A program made the translations under genes and the position numbers. Of a DNA stretch of 64,000 nt, positions 15,435 to 24,696 are shown piece by piece. This stretch comes from Bacillota bacterium (lineage in GTDB: Bacteria; Bacillota; Sulfobacillia; JAJZYS01; JAJYTV01), in assembly GCA_021799275.1 (NCBI GenBank), contig JAJZAT010000012.1, positions 1 to 64,000 of the forward strand, written 5' to 3'. Position 1 is the stretch's first letter; every line of letters starts with the position of its first letter. Under the pieces are notes generated by a model. That model made no database searches, had not been told where the DNA came from, and worked only from the letters and a program-made list of their open reading frames with translations.

Positions 15435-16673
15435 TCAGGCGATGACGCCGCTCTGGTAGTCCGGCGCCTTGCGGGCGCCCTCCTGGCGCAGGACCGCGGC
15501 GAGGCGGTCCACATCCTCGTGGGTGTTGAAGTAGTGGCAGGACACCCGCAGCCCGCCGATCCGCGACGTGAAGCGCATCGCGACATAGACGCCCTGGCGG
15601 TGGATCTCCCGCATCAGGCGCTGCTCCTCGGCCATGTCCTGGTAGAAGCGGAACACGACGATCGCGGAGCGGTTGCCCTCCGGCGCCTCCGCACGCGTCA
15701 CCACGTGGGCGCCGGCATCCCCGAGAACCTCGGCGCAGTACGAAGCGAGCTCGAGGTTGTGGCGCTCGACGTTCTCGATGCCGATCTCGTTGACGAGCGC
15801 GAGGCTCTCGCCCAGGGCCACCGCGCCTGGATAGTTCGAGGTCCCACCAACTTCGAGCCGGCGGGCGGTCTGCACGAAGTGCCAGTCGTCGACGGGCTGG
15901 ATGCTCGGCGTGCCGAAGTAGCCGGGCCAGCCCTGCGGCGGCGTCACCAGGTTGAGGTAGCCCCAGAGCGGCGGGTCGAGCTTGCCCAGAAGCTCCCGGT
16001 TGACGTAGAGGAGGCCGCAGCCGAACGGGGCGTTCAGCCACTTGTGGCCGCCGGCCGTCATCATGTCGATGTGGGCGTCCCGCACATCGAAGTCCAGCAC
16101 CCCGACGTGCTGGATGTCGTCGACCACAAAGTGGATCCCCCGCTCGTGGCAGAAGCGCCCGAGCTCCTTGACGTCGATGCGCCAGCCGTTGCACCACTCC
16201 ACCGACGAGACGACGATCATGCGGGTGCGCGCGTCGGCGAGGGCCTCGAAGTCTTCAAGCGCGAAACGCCCGTCGCGCCCTGGCACCACCACGACCTCGC
16301 AGTCCTTGGCCATGGCCCAGGGCATCGCCACCTGCAGGAACTCGAGACTGGTCGTGAGCACCCGGCTGCCCGCCGGCAGCGGCAGGCTCAGGGCCGCCAC
16401 GTTGAGGCCGTAGGTCGTGCTCTCGACGAGCGCGATCTCCTCCTCCGCCGCGTGCAGCAGCCGCGCGCCTTCCGCGTACGCCTTCGCGCGCATGCCATCC
16501 ATGGCCACGTGGTGGGCGCTCGAGTCCTCTTCGACGCAGTCCGCGGCGGCGTCCGCGAACGCCTTGACGGCCGCCACGGCGCGCGCCGGCGCCAGACTGA
16601 CGCACGCGGCGTCGAGGAAGGCCTTGTCGCGAAGCGCCGGAAACTCTCTCAGGCGCACCTCTGCGAGGTCCAT
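15435..16673 (-). CDS. Class V aminotransferase-fold PLP enzyme
   Basis: 412 residues. Fold-type I PLP enzyme of the class V (NifS/isopenicillin-N epimerase-like) group. The Schiff-base lysine is Lys211 in TAGGHKWLNAPFG, preceded by the cofactor-binding Asp-Asp of FVVDDIQHVG. The N-terminus FLDAACVSLAP is the usual opening of the epimerase-like branch. It could be a transaminase, lyase or epimerase; no cysteine-desulfurase active-site loop is evident. The gene is second to last in the operon and has a paralogue three genes upstream. Confidence 0.85.
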   Translation of the reverse strand: MDLAEVRLREFPALRDKAFLDAACVSLAPARAVAAVKAFADAAADCVEEDSSAHHVAMDGMRAKAYAEGARLLHAAEEEIALVESTTYGLNVAALSLPLPAGSRVLTTSLEFLQVAMPWAMAKDCEVVVVPGRDGRFALEDFEALADARTRMIVVSSVEWCNGWRIDVKELGRFCHERGIHFVVDDIQHVGVLDFDVRDAHIDMMTAGGHKWLNAPFGCGLLYVNRELLGKLDPPLWGYLNLVTPPQGWPGYFGTPSIQPVDDWHFVQTARRLEVGGTSNYPGAVALGESLALVNEIGIENVERHNLELASYCAEVLGDAGAHVVTRAEAPEGNRSAIVVFRFYQDMAEEQRLMREIHRQGVYVAMRFTSRIGGLRVSCHYFNTHEDVDRLAAVLRQEGARKAPDYQSGVIA

Positions 16674-16691
16674 TGGGCAGGCTCCTTTCCT

Positions 16692-16719
16692 CCCGCCCCC
16701 CGGGGGCCCGGGGGGCGGG
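16692..16719. terminator. GC-only hairpin between permease and aminotransferase
   Basis: 13-bp perfect inverted repeat (16692-16704 with 16707-16719) made only of G and C. It lies between the permease gene and the aminotransferase gene of the same operon. Like the hairpin at 15379 it may tune expression of the distal genes. Confidence 0.5.
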
Positions 16720-16739
16720 CATGCGGATGGGGCGTGGGA

Positions 16740-18170
16740 CTACGAGGCCGACTTGTGCTCCGGCGCGTCCGGCGCCTGCGCAGGCGTCTGCGTGCCGCGG
16801 CGCACGAAGTAGTAGATGATCGAGATCACGACGATGTAGGGCACGCCGGCGTACCAGGCGACCTGCAGGCCGTCCGGGAAGGCCGTCAGGAGGATGCCGA
16901 ACAGCGCCACGAGGCCGAAGATCGCCGACCACGGGTAGAGCGGCATCTGCAGCGGCGACGGCGGCAGGCCCTGGGCGGCGCGCTTGCGGCGGAACGCGAG
17001 CACGGTCGCGAGCACGAACATCCAGACCAGAATGCCGCCGAAGATCGAGATGCCGAAGAGATAGAAGTAGGCCGTATCCGCGTAGACGACCGAGAGAATG
17101 GCCGCGAGGGCCAGGCCGACGGTGGAGAGCAGAAGCGCGTTGCGCGGGGCGCCGTTCTGCGCGAGCCTGCCGAAGGACTGCGGCGCGAAGCGGCTGCGCG
17201 ACAGCGAGAACATCATCCTGGTCGTGAGGTAGAGGTTCGTGTTCATGCTGGAGAGCGCCGCGGTCAGCACCACGAAGTTCATGATCCCGGCGGCGGCGGG
17301 GATGCCCACGTCGCGGAAGACCAGCACGAACGGGCTCGTGGTGACGCCGCTGTGCAGTCCGGCCTGGGTCCAGGGCACGACCGCGACGACGATGGCGATG
17401 GCGATCACGTAGAAGAGGGTCAGGCGGAGCACCATGGAGCGCATCGCGCGCGGCAGGGACTTCTCGGGGTTCTTGGCCTCGCCCGACGTGACCGACACGA
17501 CCTCGACCCCGTAGAAGCTGAAGATCACGATCAGCATGGCGCACCATGCGCCCCAGACACCGTGCGGGAAGAAGCCCTGGTGGCTCACCCAGTTGACGAA
17601 ACCGACGTTCGGCATGCCGCCCCAGCCGAAGATCAGGACGCCCAGACCGAGGATGATGAAGAGGGCGATCACCACCACCTTGATCATCGCGAACCAGTAC
17701 TCGAACTCGCCGAACGCCTTGACGTTCGCCGCGTTGACCCCGATCAGGATGATCGAGTAGGCGATGACGAAGTACCAGAGCGGAACGTTGGGCAGCCAGT
17801 ACTGCGTGTAGATGCCCGCCGCCGTGACCTCGCCGCCGATGGCGATCACCTGCGCGAGCCAGTAGGTCCAGCGGACGACGAATCCGGAGTATGGATTCAG
17901 GTATTCCTCCGCGTAGACGCCGAAGGATCCCGCGGTGGGGTGGACGACGCTCATCTCGGAGAGCGCCCAGATCATCAGCAGAGCGATGATCGCGCCGAAG
18001 ACGTAGGACAGGATGACGGCGGGGCCAGCGAGCGAGATGGCCAGGGTGGAACCGAGGAACAGGCCGGTGCCGATCGCTCCGCCGATCGCGATCATGGCCA
18101 GCTGGCGCTCGCTCAGGCTTCGATGCAGTCCAGACTCGCGTTGGGTAATGGGATCAGTGGCCATGGCCAT
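16740..18170 (-). CDS. APC-family amino acid permease
   Basis: 476 residues, about 12 hydrophobic membrane segments. The N-terminus LSERQLAMIAIGGAIGTGLF is the signature of the amino-acid transporter (AAT) branch of the APC superfamily, which imports amino acids with protons. Further family marks are GEFEYWFAMIKV and FSFYGVEVVSVTSGEA. The substrate is probably an amino acid or small amine consumed by the flanking aminotransferases and cyclodeaminase. It acts in the cytoplasmic membrane and lies in the middle of the operon. Confidence 0.9.
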   Translation of the reverse strand: MAMATDPITQRESGLHRSLSERQLAMIAIGGAIGTGLFLGSTLAISLAGPAVILSYVFGAIIALLMIWALSEMSVVHPTAGSFGVYAEEYLNPYSGFVVRWTYWLAQVIAIGGEVTAAGIYTQYWLPNVPLWYFVIAYSIILIGVNAANVKAFGEFEYWFAMIKVVVIALFIILGLGVLIFGWGGMPNVGFVNWVSHQGFFPHGVWGAWCAMLIVIFSFYGVEVVSVTSGEAKNPEKSLPRAMRSMVLRLTLFYVIAIAIVVAVVPWTQAGLHSGVTTSPFVLVFRDVGIPAAAGIMNFVVLTAALSSMNTNLYLTTRMMFSLSRSRFAPQSFGRLAQNGAPRNALLLSTVGLALAAILSVVYADTAYFYLFGISIFGGILVWMFVLATVLAFRRKRAAQGLPPSPLQMPLYPWSAIFGLVALFGILLTAFPDGLQVAWYAGVPYIVVISIIYYFVRRGTQTPAQAPDAPEHKSAS

Positions 18171-18209
18171 GGAATAATCTCTACTCCCTATCCGCGACCC
18201 GTGGCGACC

Positions 18210-19367
18210 TCAGAGCGCGTGTCCCTTGCGGTACTCGAGCACCCCCTCCACCACTCGACGGGCATCGTCGAGGTTGTTGTAGTAGTGCAGGCTGATGCGG
18301 ATCGCCTGCCCGCGCGGCGACACCAGTACGCCGCGCTCCGCCAGGTAGGCGCCGAGTCCTTCCGCGTCCTGCGCCAGCACCGAGACCTGCGGGCCGCGGC
18401 GAGACCGCTCCCGCGGGGAGAAAAGGGCCACTCCCGCCCGCAGGAACTCCTCCTGCAGGTAGTCGCCCAGAGCCAGTACGTGTTCGAGGTTCCGCGCCGG
18501 GTCGGTCTCCAGGATCAAGGAGAGGCCAGCCGCGCCGGCGAAGGCCGCGGGAATGGCCGGAGTGCCGGTCTGGAAGCGCCGCGCGTCGTCCGCGTAATCG
18601 AGCAGGCGCGGGTTGAACGCGAACGGTTCCTTGCGGGCGAACCAGCCCGTGAGCGGCGGGTCAAGGGGCAGTTCGAGGCCCGGACGCACGTAGAGGAAGC
18701 AGATGCCGGGCGCTCCCAGGAGGTACTTGAGGGTACCGGACACGAGGTAGTCGCAGTCGAGCTCGCGCACGTCCGCCGGCACGACGCCAGCGCCCTGGTA
18801 GGCGTCGACGAACACGCGGGCGCCCTTGGCGTGGGCCGCGTCGGCGATCTCCCGGACAGGGAGGCGCAGACCGTTCGCGTAGGAGACGAGCGGCACCGAG
18901 ACGAGCGCATCGTCGTCGTGGAGAGCGGCGACGTAGTCCTCGGCCGTGATGACGCCGTCCTTGTGCCCGACAAAGTCCACCGCGGCGCCGCGCTGTCCCT
19001 GCGCGAGCCAGACGTGCGCCACGGACGGGAACTCGAGGTCGTTCGTGAGGATGCGGCTGCGCTTTTCGTAGGAGAGCGTGGACGCGACGTGGTAGGCCGC
19101 CTCGGAGGCGCAGGAGACGACGGCGATGTCCCCGGGATCCGCGTGGATCAGCTCGGCGAAGCGCCCGCGAGCGATATCGACGTAGTCCATCCACTCGTGC
19201 CAGGGCGCGCCGTGCACCCGCCAGCTGGTCATGAACTCGGACATCGCGACGATGACGCGATCCGAGAGCGCGCCTTCGCTGCAGCTGCAGAGGTGCGCCT
19301 TGTCCTCGAAGATCGGGAAGTGGCTGCGGAATGCATCGGGTGTCAGTGCCTGACTGGCCAAATCCAT
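18210..19367 (-). CDS. Second class V aminotransferase-fold PLP enzyme
   Basis: 385 residues. Class V PLP fold with Lys214 in SGTLKYLLGAPG as Schiff-base lysine and FVDAYQGAG as the cofactor Asp-Gln segment. It is only distantly similar to the other class V enzyme of this operon, so the two probably act on different substrates or steps. The ATG has a GGAAAGGGG-like ribosome site. It is the first enzyme gene after the regulator, about 25 bases downstream of it. Confidence 0.85.
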   Translation of the reverse strand: MDLASQALTPDAFRSHFPIFEDKAHLCSCSEGALSDRVIVAMSEFMTSWRVHGAPWHEWMDYVDIARGRFAELIHADPGDIAVVSCASEAAYHVASTLSYEKRSRILTNDLEFPSVAHVWLAQGQRGAAVDFVGHKDGVITAEDYVAALHDDDALVSVPLVSYANGLRLPVREIADAAHAKGARVFVDAYQGAGVVPADVRELDCDYLVSGTLKYLLGAPGICFLYVRPGLELPLDPPLTGWFARKEPFAFNPRLLDYADDARRFQTGTPAIPAAFAGAAGLSLILETDPARNLEHVLALGDYLQEEFLRAGVALFSPRERSRRGPQVSVLAQDAEGLGAYLAERGVLVSPRGQAIRISLHYYNNLDDARRVVEGVLEYRKGHAL

Positions 19368-19393
19368 ATAGGTGAGCCCCTTTCCTCGGATCG

Positions 19394-19939
19394 CTAGTAG
19401 CTCGGTGGCGTGATGGCGACGATGTACACCGTCCTATGCTGGCTGTCGTTGCGGTAGAGATGGGGCAGGCGCGAGTCGAAGTAGATGCTGTCCCCGGCGG
19501 AGAGCGCGTGGACCTCTCCCTCCACCACGACGCTGAGTTCGCCCTCGAGCACCACCGCGCACTCCTCCGACGGGTGGCCCCAGGGGGCCGGCGATGAGGA
19601 GTCGCCAGGCTGCAGGACGCCCTCCAGCACCTCGAGGCGACCAAAGCCTGGTGAGATGCGGGCATAGGCCACCGCGCCGTCGGGCGGTAGAAGCCGCAGG
19701 CGCCGCTCCCGCCTCACCACGGCAATACGCCGCTCCTCGGGCTCGTCGAGCAGATTGAAGAGCGGCTCATCGAGCGCCTGGGCCAACTTGCGCAGCGTCT
19801 CGAGACTGGGAGCCGTCACACCGCGTTCAACCTGGCTGATCAGCGCGGCAGACATGCCCACCTGGGCCGCCAGCTGGCGCAGGCTGATCTTGCGCTGCTC
19901 ACGCACTTCTCGCAGGCGCACGTGGTTGATTCCGCGCAC
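19394..19939 (-). CDS. XRE-cupin transcriptional regulator
   Basis: 181 residues, GTG start with GAGGTGAGG upstream. Residues 8-65 form an XRE helix-turn-helix (LRQLAAQVGMSAALISQVERG). Residues 110-180 form a cupin barrel (HPSEECAVVLEGELSVVVEG, then SAGDSIYFDSRLPHLYRN) that would bind a small ligand. This architecture usually represses genes for uptake and breakdown of amino acids or amines. A perfect palindrome sits just upstream of the start codon, which suggests self-regulation of the whole five-gene operon. Confidence 0.9.
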   Translation of the reverse strand: MRGINHVRLREVREQRKISLRQLAAQVGMSAALISQVERGVTAPSLETLRKLAQALDEPLFNLLDEPEERRIAVVRRERRLRLLPPDGAVAYARISPGFGRLEVLEGVLQPGDSSSPAPWGHPSEECAVVLEGELSVVVEGEVHALSAGDSIYFDSRLPHLYRNDSQHRTVYIVAITPPSY

Positions 19940-19949
19940 TGCCTCACCT

Positions 19950-19968
19950 CGTTAAGTCACACTTAACG
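19950..19968. promoter_or_regulatory. Palindromic operator upstream of the XRE-cupin gene
   Basis: CGTTAAGT and ACTTAACG form perfect 8-bp arms around CAC, 11-29 bases upstream of the regulator's start codon. Position and symmetry fit a binding site for the dimeric XRE-cupin protein. Confidence 0.6.
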
Positions 19969-20082
19969 CGTACATGAGGCGGTCGCAATAGGTCAACCGG
20001 ACCATCCTGCCGGGCGTCGGTCCTGCGCAGATCGGTCCGCGGCCCGTCCCGTTGCGTCTCCAGAGCTCTCTTGCCCAGCCTT

Positions 20083-21276
20083 CTACGCCTCGACCGCGAC
20101 CTCCGCACCAGGCTTGCGCCGTCCGACGGACAGCGCAAACACCAAGGTCGCCGCGACATCCACGAGCGCCATGCCGCCGAACAGCGCCGTCTTGCCGTCG
20201 GCCATCGCCAGTCCCCCGAGCACCGGCCCGACAGCGGAGGCAAGCCCCCACACGATGTTCTGCAGCGTAAAGAACGTCGCCCGCTGGTCCCTCGGTGCAT
20301 AGATGGCGATGATCGCCTGCTGCACCGGCGAGAGCAGCACCTCGCCGATGGTGAAGACGACATTCATGCCGATCCACGCCGCAGGCGCCACCGCGAAGAT
20401 GAAAGCCGCGTTGGCAATGGCGTAGATCGCCGCTCCGCCGACGAATCCGAGCCCAAGCGACCTGCCCTCCTGCCAGCGGCTGAGGAACGGCTGGAGCAGC
20501 ACCACCGTGATCGCGTTGGCCGAGATCATGTAGGCGTAGAGGTGGGCGCCGTTGGTGTAGTGAAGACCGATGAACTGCGGCAGCGACGACTCGATCTGGC
20601 TGTAAGTGACGGAGATCAGGAACATGCCGACGAAGGGCCAGAGAAGGAGCGGGTTCGCGACGCCTCGCCCCATGTGCCGCAAGCTCTCGAGAGCGCTCGC
20701 GCCCGAGGGGGCCTCGCCGGCGGAGCGAGGCACGAGCGCGAGGATCACCACGATCATCGCGGCCTGCGCCGCGGCGGCGAAGAGGAAGGGAAGCGGAGAA
20801 CGCCCGGACCCCAGCACTGCGCCGAGCAAGGGGCCGATCGCGGCTCCGATGTTGACCGCCCAGTAGTTGAAGCCGAACACCCGCACACGGCGCGGCTCGG
20901 GGGTGAGATCGGTCAGCAGGGCCTGGTAGGCTGGGCCCGAGATGGCCCAGGACATGCCGGTGAAGACCTGCAAGGCTGCGAAGGCGTCAAAGCTGCGCGC
21001 GTAACCGAAGCCGACGAGACCGATCAGCTGCACGAGCGATCCGGCGATGAGCGACGGCTTGCGGCCAAGTCGATCCGAAAGCGGGCCGAGGAGAAAACTC
21101 GAGAGCAGGCTCGAGACGGAGCCGAGGCCGATCACAAGGCCGACCGACGCGGGACTCGCGCCGGTCACGATGTGCATATAGAGCGCGAGGAACGGCATGA
21201 CCATGAAACGGAAGGCCGCGCCGAAGCCGTCTCCCGCGATCAGGATCCAGACCACGTTGGGGATGCGCTGGTTCAC
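20083..21276 (-). CDS. MFS transporter (drug/metabolite efflux type)
   Basis: 397 residues with about 12 membrane segments. Typical MFS marks are the loop 2-3 motif GPLSDRLGRKPSL and GPAYQALLTDLTPEPRRVRVFGFNY. The sequence fits the MdtH/multidrug efflux-like branch, but substrate and direction cannot be told. It lies upstream of the XRE-cupin operon on the same strand with about 140 bases between; it may be a separate unit. Confidence 0.85.
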   Translation of the reverse strand: MNQRIPNVVWILIAGDGFGAAFRFMVMPFLALYMHIVTGASPASVGLVIGLGSVSSLLSSFLLGPLSDRLGRKPSLIAGSLVQLIGLVGFGYARSFDAFAALQVFTGMSWAISGPAYQALLTDLTPEPRRVRVFGFNYWAVNIGAAIGPLLGAVLGSGRSPLPFLFAAAAQAAMIVVILALVPRSAGEAPSGASALESLRHMGRGVANPLLLWPFVGMFLISVTYSQIESSLPQFIGLHYTNGAHLYAYMISANAITVVLLQPFLSRWQEGRSLGLGFVGGAAIYAIANAAFIFAVAPAAWIGMNVVFTIGEVLLSPVQQAIIAIYAPRDQRATFFTLQNIVWGLASAVGPVLGGLAMADGKTALFGGMALVDVAATLVFALSVGRRKPGAEVAVEA

Positions 21277-21729
21277 AAGTCCTCCTGGCGGGACACATGG
21301 ACCCTCAGTCTAGCGGATCGGGTCCCCGCATGCCACCAATGGAACGTCGAACATTCGTGCGTAATTCGATGCATGGCGCCGAGATCGCGACGCAACCGGC
21401 CCAGGTCCCGGCAGGCACCCGGCAGATGTGGCGTGCCGCCACACCCCGTTCTCCGCCCCAGCCGCCGGCCCCGTCGCCAGCCGTCCATCGGCCCCTGTGA
21501 CCGGCAGACCGTCCGTCGACAGGGTCCCCACCCCACCCGACCCGCCAGGTGATCACCTATCTTGGCGACGTCCGACAGCCCAGGCCACCGTCCACTGGTG
21601 GTGTTTGTCTCGGAGCGGCTCGGAGCCTGCAGGAGCAGCCGACCCAGAGGAGGAAACCTGCTCACGGGATTGCCCTCCGGGGCACGGTTTTGCCAGTGCG
21701 CAGACAACAAGAGATGAGGTGCCAGCATC
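21277..21729. other. 453-base divergent intergenic region
   Basis: It separates the minus-strand MFS gene from the plus-strand flavoprotein gene and must hold both promoters. I see no confident -35/-10 pair. Open frames on both strands look like GC artefacts. Confidence 0.4.
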
Positions 21730-23445
21730 ATGTCAGCGGATAGGCCCTTCGCAGTGCAGCCGGCCGCGTATCCGCCGCCCGGGGATCTCAGGGAGGAAGC
21801 GATCAAGCGGGAGCTCGACGCGCCCGACAGCCGGATCGACGTCGGCGTGGCGATCGTCGGCGGCGGCCCCGCGGGCCTCGCCTGCGCCATCCGCCTTCTG
21901 CAGCTGCTGTCGGAGGCCCCGGAGGTTATGGAGCGGCTCGGCGAGGTGCCGGTCGCCGTCGTCGAGAAGGGCAAGTTCTGTGGCGCCCACAACCTGAGCG
22001 GCGCGGTGATGCGTCCCTCGGGCCTGCAGGCTCTCTTCCCCGACATGGATCCGTCCGAGTGGCCGACCTACGGCAAGGTCGAGCGGGACAGCGTCTACTG
22101 GCTGCACGGACCGACCTCAGAGACCCTCTTCAACGCGACGCCGAAGACCTTTCAGAACCACGGCAACTACGTCGTCAGCGTGGCGGAACTCTCGCGCTGG
22201 CTCTCCGAGCAAGCGGAAGCCCTGGGAGCCTACATCCTGACGGAAACGGCCGGCCAGCAGCTCCTCGTGACGGATGGCGCCGTGCGAGGCGTGCACTCGG
22301 GCGACAAGGGACGCTCCACGCGCACGGACCGCCCCGGCAACTTCGAACCGGGCGTCGACATCGTCGCCAAGGCGACCGTGCTCGCCGATGGCCCCTGGGG
22401 CCACCTCGGCCGCGCGGCGATCGAGGAGTTCCATCTGGCCGAAGGGCGCGAGCCGCAGGTCTGGGCCCTGGGCGTCAAGGAGGTCTGGTCCGTCCCGAAG
22501 CCCCTCGACCGCGTCATCCACACGCTCGGCTGGCCTCTGCGTCCCGCGGCCAGGTGGCGCGAGTTCGGCGGCTCCTGGATGTACCCGATGGGCAAGGACA
22601 AGGTGTCGCTCGGCTTCGTCGTCGGCCTCGGCTATACCGACGCCACCCTCTCGGCCCACGACCTCCTGCAGCTCTTCAAGAGCTCGACGCTCGTGCGCGA
22701 GGTGCTCGAAGGGGGCGAACGTCTGGCCTGGGGCGCGAAGGTCATCCCGGAGGGCGGCTTCTGGTCCATCCCGAAGTTGTCCGCTCCCGGCATGGTCCTC
22801 TGCGGCGACACCGCCGGGCTCGTCAACGTGCCGTACCTCAAGGGCATCCACTACGCGATCCACTCCGGCATCCACGCCGCGGAGACGATCTTCGAGCAGC
22901 TCAGTCATGACAGCACCGACTTCACCTCCTACGAGGAGCGCGTGAAAGACTCGGTCATTTGGAAGGACCTCTACGCGGCGCGCAACATGCGCCAGCCGTT
23001 CGAGCGCGGCTTCTACCAAGGCAGCGCGATCGCCAACCTGATGGTGGCGACCGGGGGGTCCTTCCCCGGCGGCCGCTGGCCGAACCACCCCGACGCCGAC
23101 GCCCCCATGGTGATCGGCGACCGCAAGGACGCGTATCCGCAGCCCGACGACAAGTACATCTTCGACAAGCTCTCGTCCGTCTACATCTCCGGCACCAGCA
23201 CGAGGGACGACGAGCCAAGCCACATCCGCGTGCAGCAGCGCGTCCCGCGGCAGGTTGCGGAAACCTGGCGCTGGATGTGCCCGGCAGCGGTCTACGAGAT
23301 CGCGGAGAACACGCCGGACGACGCGGAGGAGGTCGACATGATCGTGCACTCCGCGAACTGCGTCCAGTGCGGCGCGATCACGGCCAAGGGAGGACGCCTG
23401 ACACCACCGGAAGGCGGGACGGGTCCCACCTACACCAACACGTAA
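21730..23445 (+). CDS. Electron-transfer flavoprotein:quinone oxidoreductase-like protein
   Basis: 571 residues, ATG with GAGGTG upstream. FAD-binding motif VGGGPAGLACA (43-53) and the ETF-QO hallmark GAHNLSGAVMRP are present. A second FAD motif CGDTAGLVNVPYLKGIHYA occurs mid-protein. ETF-QO passes electrons from ETF to the membrane quinone pool through FAD and one [4Fe-4S] cluster. In the C-terminal ferredoxin domain Cys517, Cys544 and Cys547 are present, but the expected fourth Cys is Ile550 (CVQCGAI instead of CxxCxxC). The cluster may be absent, three-iron or otherwise ligated. No etfAB genes are nearby. Confidence 0.85.
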   Translation: MSADRPFAVQPAAYPPPGDLREEAIKRELDAPDSRIDVGVAIVGGGPAGLACAIRLLQLLSEAPEVMERLGEVPVAVVEKGKFCGAHNLSGAVMRPSGLQALFPDMDPSEWPTYGKVERDSVYWLHGPTSETLFNATPKTFQNHGNYVVSVAELSRWLSEQAEALGAYILTETAGQQLLVTDGAVRGVHSGDKGRSTRTDRPGNFEPGVDIVAKATVLADGPWGHLGRAAIEEFHLAEGREPQVWALGVKEVWSVPKPLDRVIHTLGWPLRPAARWREFGGSWMYPMGKDKVSLGFVVGLGYTDATLSAHDLLQLFKSSTLVREVLEGGERLAWGAKVIPEGGFWSIPKLSAPGMVLCGDTAGLVNVPYLKGIHYAIHSGIHAAETIFEQLSHDSTDFTSYEERVKDSVIWKDLYAARNMRQPFERGFYQGSAIANLMVATGGSFPGGRWPNHPDADAPMVIGDRKDAYPQPDDKYIFDKLSSVYISGTSTRDDEPSHIRVQQRVPRQVAETWRWMCPAAVYEIAENTPDDAEEVDMIVHSANCVQCGAITAKGGRLTPPEGGTGPTYTNT

Positions 23446-23612
23446 GATCATGCACGTGAGCCCCGATGGTTTTTCGCCACCCGAGCCAGCCGAATGTCGC
23501 TCTACTTCCGCGGGCGGACGGCGGCGGCCATCTACCGCAAACTGAAGGAATCATCCTTAGGCGGTAGAATAAGGCATCCGACATGACAGGATACAACGGA
23601 GACGAGTTCGGA

Positions 23613-24632
23613 ATGGTCGCCAACAGGGCGCCACGGCGGCTCCGGCCATGGGCTCGGTGGGCTCTGCCGGCCGCCACGGCGCTCGTCCTGACCGCCTGCT
23701 CCGGCTCTGTGACCTCTTCCACCTTTAGGCCGGGCCCCAGGATCGCCAGCGTGACGCATTCGAGGGCCGACGGCACGCCCATATCCCTGCGGCGGATCGT
23801 CAAGTCCGAAACAACCAGACACTTGCCCCCGGGGCAGCGCCTCTACACTCTCCGCTATTGGAGTCGCGGGGTGGACGTCCAGGGTTACCTCGATGTGCCC
23901 AGCGGTCACGGGCCGTTTCCGCTTGTGCTGTACCTGCATGGAGGCTTGCCCACGCCAGAGCCGAGCCACTGGTCCGCAGGAGACTTAACCTACAACGCTC
24001 TGGCCGCCGCGGAGGCCGCGAGTCCTGGCACGATCGTCTTCATGCCGAACTACGGCGGATATGGGCCGAGTCGCGGCACCATCTGCAGCCCATACGACTG
24101 CAGCCTCGATGCGGCCAACGGTCTCAAGGCGCTGAGGCGCGTCGAAGGGCTGCACGTGAAGTCGGGCGCAACCTATCTGATCGGCTTCTCGCTTGGTGGC
24201 TACGTCGCGATGCAGCTGGCCGAAGGCGATAGCGCTGTGCGCGCTGCCGTGCTCGACAGTCCTTGGCTCGGGGCGCAGACGTACGAGGCCTGGGCCCAGC
24301 GCGTGCAAGTCGCGAACCTCGGCGCCTACGACCTGTCTATCTGGACGATGGTTGTCTCCGCGTTTGGTCAAGACCCGAAGTCCAATCTCATGCGAGAGAA
24401 CTCGATCCAGTTCGGGCGACTCCACGTGCCGGTCCTCCTCATCGGAGGTACCAGGGATCCGGCAGTGCCACCGTCGCAGGTGCGCTTCCTCTACAGCCAG
24501 ATGCGGCTGGGCGGCGTCCACGTGACCATGCGTTTCTTCAGCGCCGGTCACGCTCCCATCACACCGCAAGTCCATACGTTGGTCCGCACCTGGCTCCTTG
24601 CACAACATCTGCGCCTTGTATGGCGTCCGTGA
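23613..24632 (+). CDS. Secreted lipoprotein alpha/beta hydrolase (prolyl-oligopeptidase-like)
   Basis: 339 residues from ATG 23613, with GGAG upstream; an in-frame ATG at 23583 would add 10 residues. A TAGAAT -10-like box at 23565-23570 leaves the earlier ATG almost leaderless. A signal peptide ends in the lipobox LTAC, so the protein is probably anchored outside the membrane. The alpha/beta hydrolase core shows the nucleophile elbow GFSLGG, the acid in GGTRDPAVPP and the His in SAGHAP. The arrangement fits an S9-type esterase or peptidase. Substrate unknown. Confidence 0.8.
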   Translation: MVANRAPRRLRPWARWALPAATALVLTACSGSVTSSTFRPGPRIASVTHSRADGTPISLRRIVKSETTRHLPPGQRLYTLRYWSRGVDVQGYLDVPSGHGPFPLVLYLHGGLPTPEPSHWSAGDLTYNALAAAEAASPGTIVFMPNYGGYGPSRGTICSPYDCSLDAANGLKALRRVEGLHVKSGATYLIGFSLGGYVAMQLAEGDSAVRAAVLDSPWLGAQTYEAWAQRVQVANLGAYDLSIWTMVVSAFGQDPKSNLMRENSIQFGRLHVPVLLIGGTRDPAVPPSQVRFLYSQMRLGGVHVTMRFFSAGHAPITPQVHTLVRTWLLAQHLRLVWRP

Positions 24633-24650
24633 GCCCCAAGCAAAACGGAG

Positions 24651-24682
24651 ACCCGCAGATCCTATCCACAGGATCTGCGGGT
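24651..24682. terminator. Bidirectional terminator
   Basis: 13-bp perfect stem (24651-24663 with 24670-24682), 6-base loop, followed by a pyrimidine-rich TTCCTCTTC on the plus side. It lies between the plus-strand hydrolase and the minus-strand tRNAs and could end both transcripts. Confidence 0.75.
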
Positions 24683-24696
24683 TCCTCTTCACAAGA

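Noticed and set aside
15411-19397. 1328-codon plus-strand open frame
   Set aside because: It is antisense to four well-supported operon genes; composition is Arg/Glu/His-rich as expected for shadows.
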